16,473 nt of DNA from Candidatus Gastranaerophilales bacterium (GTDB taxonomy: Bacteria > Cyanobacteriota > Vampirovibrionia > Gastranaerophilales > Gastranaerophilaceae): the NCBI GenBank assembly GCA_910587375.1, contig CAJULR010000047.1, forward strand, positions 1-16,473, written 5' to 3'. Under the pieces are notes generated by a model, which was given only the letters and a program-made list of their open reading frames with translations, did not search any database and had not been told where the DNA came from. Positions within the stretch are counted from its first letter, which is position 1, and every line of letters begins with the position of its first letter. Of the stretch, positions 14,592 through 16,473 are shown piece by piece. Both the position numbers and the translations under genes were made by a program.

Positions 14592-14660
14592 CACGGCTTT
14601 CTTTGGCCTTGCAAGGGTTTTGCGTGCGACATTGTAAAGAGGCATAAATGTTTACGAAAC

Positions 14661-15578
14661 TTAACGTTTGCGGCAAAACTCAATAACCCGATACTTTATT
14701 GTGCGAAACAAAGATTTTAGGAAAAAGCAGGAAAATTCAGGCAAAGAAAGCTTTATCCTGTTTTTTCTTATGTCTTTTTTAATTAGCGAATAATCGTATT
14801 TTGTGGTTTTTATAAGTTTTTTTATAAAAAAGGGGTACCAATCTTTGAATTTGAAAAGCACAAGCCCTCTTTTTAGGAACGGAGAGTGGTCTTTTTTTAT
14901 AATGGAGGCGTAAATTCGAAGTTGGGCGTCGTTTTTAATTTTGCTTAAATTGCAGTACGCATCATATTTAAAACCAGCCTCCTGCAAACTTTTGCTTAAG
15001 CCAATTTCGTATTTATCAATGACATCTTGTTTGGAATTTTCTTTTTTAATATTTGACATAAAATCGTCAAAAGCCTTGGAATTAAAGACTTTTTCTCTAA
15101 AAACAAGGAAATAGCTTTGAATGTGTTCGTTTTTTTGTTTTTTGCCTGTTGTTATGCGGTTTTGGGTGTTTCCCCAAAAATCAGCCCCGCTTTTTTCTAT
15201 TTCAGAAAACATATTTTCAAACGGGAACAAAGGCGCATAGCAGCTGTCGTTTGCAAGGATTAGTTCATATATTGCTGAACTTTCTGTTCTTTGATGTTCT
15301 ACAGCCAGGGGGCCGCCAAGGAGGCCTTTTTCTTTTAAATAAAAATATCCTCTTTTATAAGAACCAAAATCATATTCCCCATGGGGCTTTGCGATGATTT
15401 TATCAACATAGGGAGAAATTTTTAAAAGTTCAGCCTCATCAGGCGCGCTGTCTGATACGAAGATGACAAAATCGGCAATTTTTTTTAAGTTTTCAAGGTA
15501 GAAAACCACATAGTCTTCGATTTGGTTATTTTCGCTGTAGTGAGCAAAGATTGCGGCTCTTTTTGTGCTTTTTTCCAT
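14661..15578 (-). CDS. RgpF-like (rhamnan synthesis F) glycan biosynthesis protein
   Basis: A 305-residue protein of the rhamnan synthesis protein F family, GT-A-like enzymes or partners in the building of rhamnose-containing surface polysaccharides. The blocks appear in the expected order: RAAIFAHYSENNQIEDYV (7-24), FVIFVSDS (37-44), GEYDFGSYKRG (67-77, the family GYDFG), ELILANDSCYAPLFPFE (105-121), ADFWGNT (132-138) and EHIQSYFLVFRE (151-162). The C-terminal 100 residues are Lys/Arg- and Phe-rich, suggesting a membrane-surface contact. A longer start at 15593 is possible, but TATAAT (15590-15585) covers it and places transcription on the ATG at 15578, so I use that one. There is no Shine-Dalgarno. 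It converges with the hydrolase operon. No other rhamnan genes are in the window. Confidence 0.82.
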   Translation of the reverse strand: MEKSTKRAAIFAHYSENNQIEDYVVFYLENLKKIADFVIFVSDSAPDEAELLKISPYVDKIIAKPHGEYDFGSYKRGYFYLKEKGLLGGPLAVEHQRTESSAIYELILANDSCYAPLFPFENMFSEIEKSGADFWGNTQNRITTGKKQKNEHIQSYFLVFREKVFNSKAFDDFMSNIKKENSKQDVIDKYEIGLSKSLQEAGFKYDAYCNLSKIKNDAQLRIYASIIKKDHSPFLKRGLVLFKFKDWYPFFIKKLIKTTKYDYSLIKKDIRKNRIKLSLPEFSCFFLKSLFRTIKYRVIEFCRKR

Positions 15579-15584
15579 AAACAT

Positions 15585-15612
15585 ATTATACATTCATTTT
15601 TTATGTTTTAAA
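15585..15612 (-). promoter_or_regulatory. Candidate promoter of the rgpF-like gene
   Basis: On the minus strand TATAAT (15590-15585) is preceded, after 16 nt, by TTTAAA (15612-15607, 4 of 6 matches). The -10 ends 6 nt before the ATG at 15578, the same leaderless spacing seen for lysR. Confidence 0.45.
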
Positions 15613-15619
15613 ATTTTCT

Positions 15620-15647
15620 TTGAAAAATATTTTTATTGTGATAGAAT
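15620..15647 (+). promoter_or_regulatory. Promoter of the structured RNA/tRNA-Lys unit
   Basis: TTGAAA (15620-15625) and TAGAAT (15642-15647) are 16 nt apart. The predicted start lies near 15654, a few bases before the folded region. It probably drives the RNA and the tRNA together, since no clear second promoter or terminator lies between them. Confidence 0.55.
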
Positions 15648-15660
15648 TTTTTTGTAAAAA

Positions 15661-15750
15661 AAGATGGGCCTGTAGCACGTCCTTATCAATAAGACTTGCG
15701 AGAGTATTTGAGCAAGATGGGACAGCAGTTAAACTCTGCGCTACGCCTTC
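15661..15750 (+). ncRNA. Candidate structured RNA of unknown family
   Basis: The region folds into one compact structure by hand. A closing stem joins GTAGC (15672-15676) to GCTAC (15740-15744) and continues outward with GGGC/GCCT across a two-base bulge. Inside, GTCC (15679-15682) pairs with GGAC (15720-15723) and encloses two hairpins: TTA/TAA with loop TCAA around 15683-15692, and CTTGC/GCAAG (15695-15699 with 15712-15716, 12-nt loop). A final hairpin GCAG/CTGC (15725-15728 with 15736-15739) has the 7-nt loop TTAAACT. There is no usable ORF. It sits behind a sigma70-like promoter and ahead of tRNA-Lys. It is not a canonical tRNA and I recognise no riboswitch, SRP or 6S signature. Confidence 0.45.
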
Positions 15751-15786
15751 AAAAATCGAACATTTTACATTTTAAAATAATATTTT

Positions 15787-15862
15787 GGGCCTGTAGCGCA
15801 GTTGGTAGCGCAGGAGACTCTTAATCTTTTGGTCGTGGGTTCGAGTCCCACCAGGCCCACCA
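15787..15862 (+). tRNA. tRNA-Lys (anticodon CUU)
   Basis: The 76-nt cloverleaf is complete. The acceptor GGGCCTG (15787-15793) pairs with CAGGCCC (15852-15858), followed by A and an encoded CCA (15860-15862). The D arm is GCGC/GCGC with GG in the loop. The anticodon stem GGAGA/TCTTT has the loop CTCTTAA, giving anticodon CTT (15820-15822). The T arm is GTGGG/CCCAC with TTCGAGT. It reads AAG. A strong terminator follows 5 nt later. Confidence 0.96.
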
Positions 15863-15866
15863 TTTA

Positions 15867-15891
15867 ACTCCCTTTTATAAGGGAGTTTTTT
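15867..15891 (+). terminator. Intrinsic terminator of the tRNA-Lys unit
   Basis: A perfect 8-bp stem, ACTCCCTT (15867-15874) with AAGGGAGT (15879-15886), loop TTAT, is followed by a T-run (15886-15891). It closes the RNA/tRNA-Lys transcription unit and insulates the TetR gene. Confidence 0.9.
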
Positions 15892-15942
15892 AATGTGCAA
15901 AAACCAAGAACTAAGGTTCCAAAATTTAAACCAAAAGTATTA

Positions 15943-15970
15943 TACCCGGTGTGCATTACTTTTACCCGGT
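15943..15970. repeat. Direct repeat TACCCGGT, 20-bp period, upstream of the tetR -35
   Basis: TACCCGGT occurs at 15943-15950 and 15963-15970, two helical turns apart, and ends 3 bp before the TTGACA. Tandem same-face sites just upstream of a -35 are typical of activator binding, but the binding factor is unknown. Confidence 0.4.
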
Positions 15971-15972
15971 TA

Positions 15973-16001
15973 TTGACAAAATAAAAATTTTATCATATAA
16001 A
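15973..16001 (+). promoter_or_regulatory. Promoter of the TetR-family gene
   Basis: Consensus TTGACA (15973-15978) and TATAAA (15996-16001) are separated by 17 nt. The predicted start is near 16008, about 34 nt before the ATG. It is the closest match to the sigma70 consensus in the window. Confidence 0.8.
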
Positions 16002-16023
16002 GTAAGTAATTACTCACTTTATA
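15996..16023. promoter_or_regulatory. 28-bp near-perfect palindrome, probable TetR operator
   Basis: Two 14-bp half-sites, 15996-16009 and 16010-16023, are inverted copies with one mismatch (16004 against 16015). The centre is AGTAATTACT (16005-16014 region). The palindrome covers the -10 and the start of transcription, so the TetR protein encoded just downstream probably represses its own gene here. Confidence 0.75.
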
Positions 16024-16041
16024 AAAATATAGGAATCAGAT

Positions 16042-16473
16042 ATGAAAACAACAGTTAAAAAAGAACAAACAATGCAAATTATTATCAATTCAGCAATTAA
16101 GTTGTTTTCATCAAAAGGTTACAGCGCAACAACAACAACATTAATTGCAAAAGAAGCCGGAGTGTCTGAAGCCATAATATTTAAACATTTTAGAAACAAA
16201 GAAAACCTTTTAAAAGAAATCGGTTCAATAGCCATAAGCGAAATTGTGGAAAATATTTCAATAATTCCTCTTGTAAAAAACATTGAAAGCTCAAAAAAAT
16301 ACCCCTTTAGGGATTTTCTTAAATCAATCATTGAAGAAAGGCTTGAATTTTTTGAAAAAAATGCAGAATTAATAAAATTATTATTAATTGAAATGCAGTA
16401 TTCGCAAGACTTAAAACAGCAAACAAGTAAAATATTATTTCCAAAAGCACTTGAAGCGCTGCGGGGCATAAAA
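16042..16473 (+). CDS. TetR/AcrR-family regulator, truncated by the window edge
   Basis: 144 codons are open to the right edge with no stop, so the C-terminus lies outside. The N-terminal TetR HTH is clear: QIIINSAIKLFSSKGYSA (12-29), TTTTLIAKEAGVSEAIIFKH (30-49), then FRNKENLLKEIG (50-61). The recognition helix is GVSEAIIFKHF. The following helices (62-144) belong to the ligand-binding and dimerisation domain. AGGAA (16031-16035) lies 6 nt before the ATG. Its promoter carries a 28-bp palindrome, so autorepression is likely. Such regulators often control efflux or lipid genes placed downstream, which cannot be seen here. Confidence 0.92.
   Translation, partial: MKTTVKKEQTMQIIINSAIKLFSSKGYSATTTTLIAKEAGVSEAIIFKHFRNKENLLKEIGSIAISEIVENISIIPLVKNIESSKKYPFRDFLKSIIEERLEFFEKNAELIKLLLIEMQYSQDLKQQTSKILFPKALEALRGIK

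Noticed and set aside
14591..14627. GCACG/CGTGC stem as a shared terminator between the hydrolase and rgpF-like genes
   Set aside because: Only 5 bp with a 27-nt loop and no U-tract on either strand.
15661..15750. Reading the structured RNA as a second tRNA
   Set aside because: It begins like tRNA-Lys, but the anticodon arm has a 12-nt loop, the D-arm is wrong and no 7-bp acceptor can close it.
16119..16469. Open frame on the minus strand at the right edge
   Set aside because: It lies wholly opposite the TetR coding region, whose HTH motif, Shine-Dalgarno and promoter are clear on the plus strand.
15787..16473. tRNA-Lys as an integration site for a mobile element
   Set aside because: No integrase and no repeat of the tRNA 3' end are in the window. 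The 12-bp repeat concerns the 5' end and lies upstream.
1..16473. CRISPR array or insertion sequence
   Set aside because: No regularly spaced repeats and no transposase or terminal inverted repeats were seen.

Overview
The window is AT-rich, densely packed bacterial DNA. It has Shine-Dalgarno sites of the AAGGAG type, sigma70-like promoters, Sec signal peptides and two rhamnan/fucosyltransferase-like glycan genes, which points to a low-GC, Gram-negative-type, probably host-associated anaerobe. Short N-terminal F-x-G tags on the unusual proteins suggest the gut cyanobacterial sister group (Vampirovibrionia/Gastranaerophilales). That placement is a guess from style and not from a marker gene.

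Layout. 1-1300: a MarR regulator with a candidate operator, a decayed short-chain dehydrogenase with a frameshift, and a small XRE regulator. 1429-7045: the most unusual part, four closely spaced same-strand genes. Genes 1 and 2 share an N-terminal module (one membrane segment plus a Gly-rich beta-type region) but end differently. Gene 1 ends in a coiled coil, YD/MORN-like repeats and an unknown helical domain. Gene 2 ends in an apparent R-S-E mono-ADP-ribosyltransferase domain. Gene 3 is an acidic unknown protein. Gene 4 carries five NUMOD1/IENR-like repeats and a Lys-rich linker but no nuclease. I read this as an effector-like or polymorphic-toxin-like cassette. 7117-8497: tRNA-Gln(CUG) and the Na+/Ser-Thr symporter SstT.

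8540-11921, minus strand: a fucosyltransferase-like glycosyltransferase with its own promoter and operator-like palindrome, an AGCS Na+/alanine-glycine symporter, and a LysR regulator whose promoter predicts a leaderless mRNA. 12048-14591: the operon divergent from LysR, encoding an exported double-CMD-domain protein, a left-handed-beta-helix O-acetyltransferase (overlapping) and an exported dienelactone-hydrolase-like alpha/beta hydrolase. A LysR-type T-N11-A box lies in the shared intergenic region. 14661-15578, minus strand: an RgpF-like protein, also apparently leaderless.

15594-16041 has no protein gene. It holds a sigma70 promoter, a candidate structured RNA of about 85-100 nt that I cannot assign to a family, tRNA-Lys(CUU) and a strong intrinsic terminator. 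After these come a TetR promoter with a 28-bp palindrome over its -10 and start site and an upstream direct repeat. A TetR/AcrR regulator then runs off the right edge.

Two functional themes can be proposed. One is amino-acid uptake (SstT, AGCS symporter) alongside surface glycan modification (two glycan genes, O-acetyltransferase). The other is the effector-like cassette, whose ADP-ribosyltransferase and NUMOD-repeat proteins may act on host or competitor targets.
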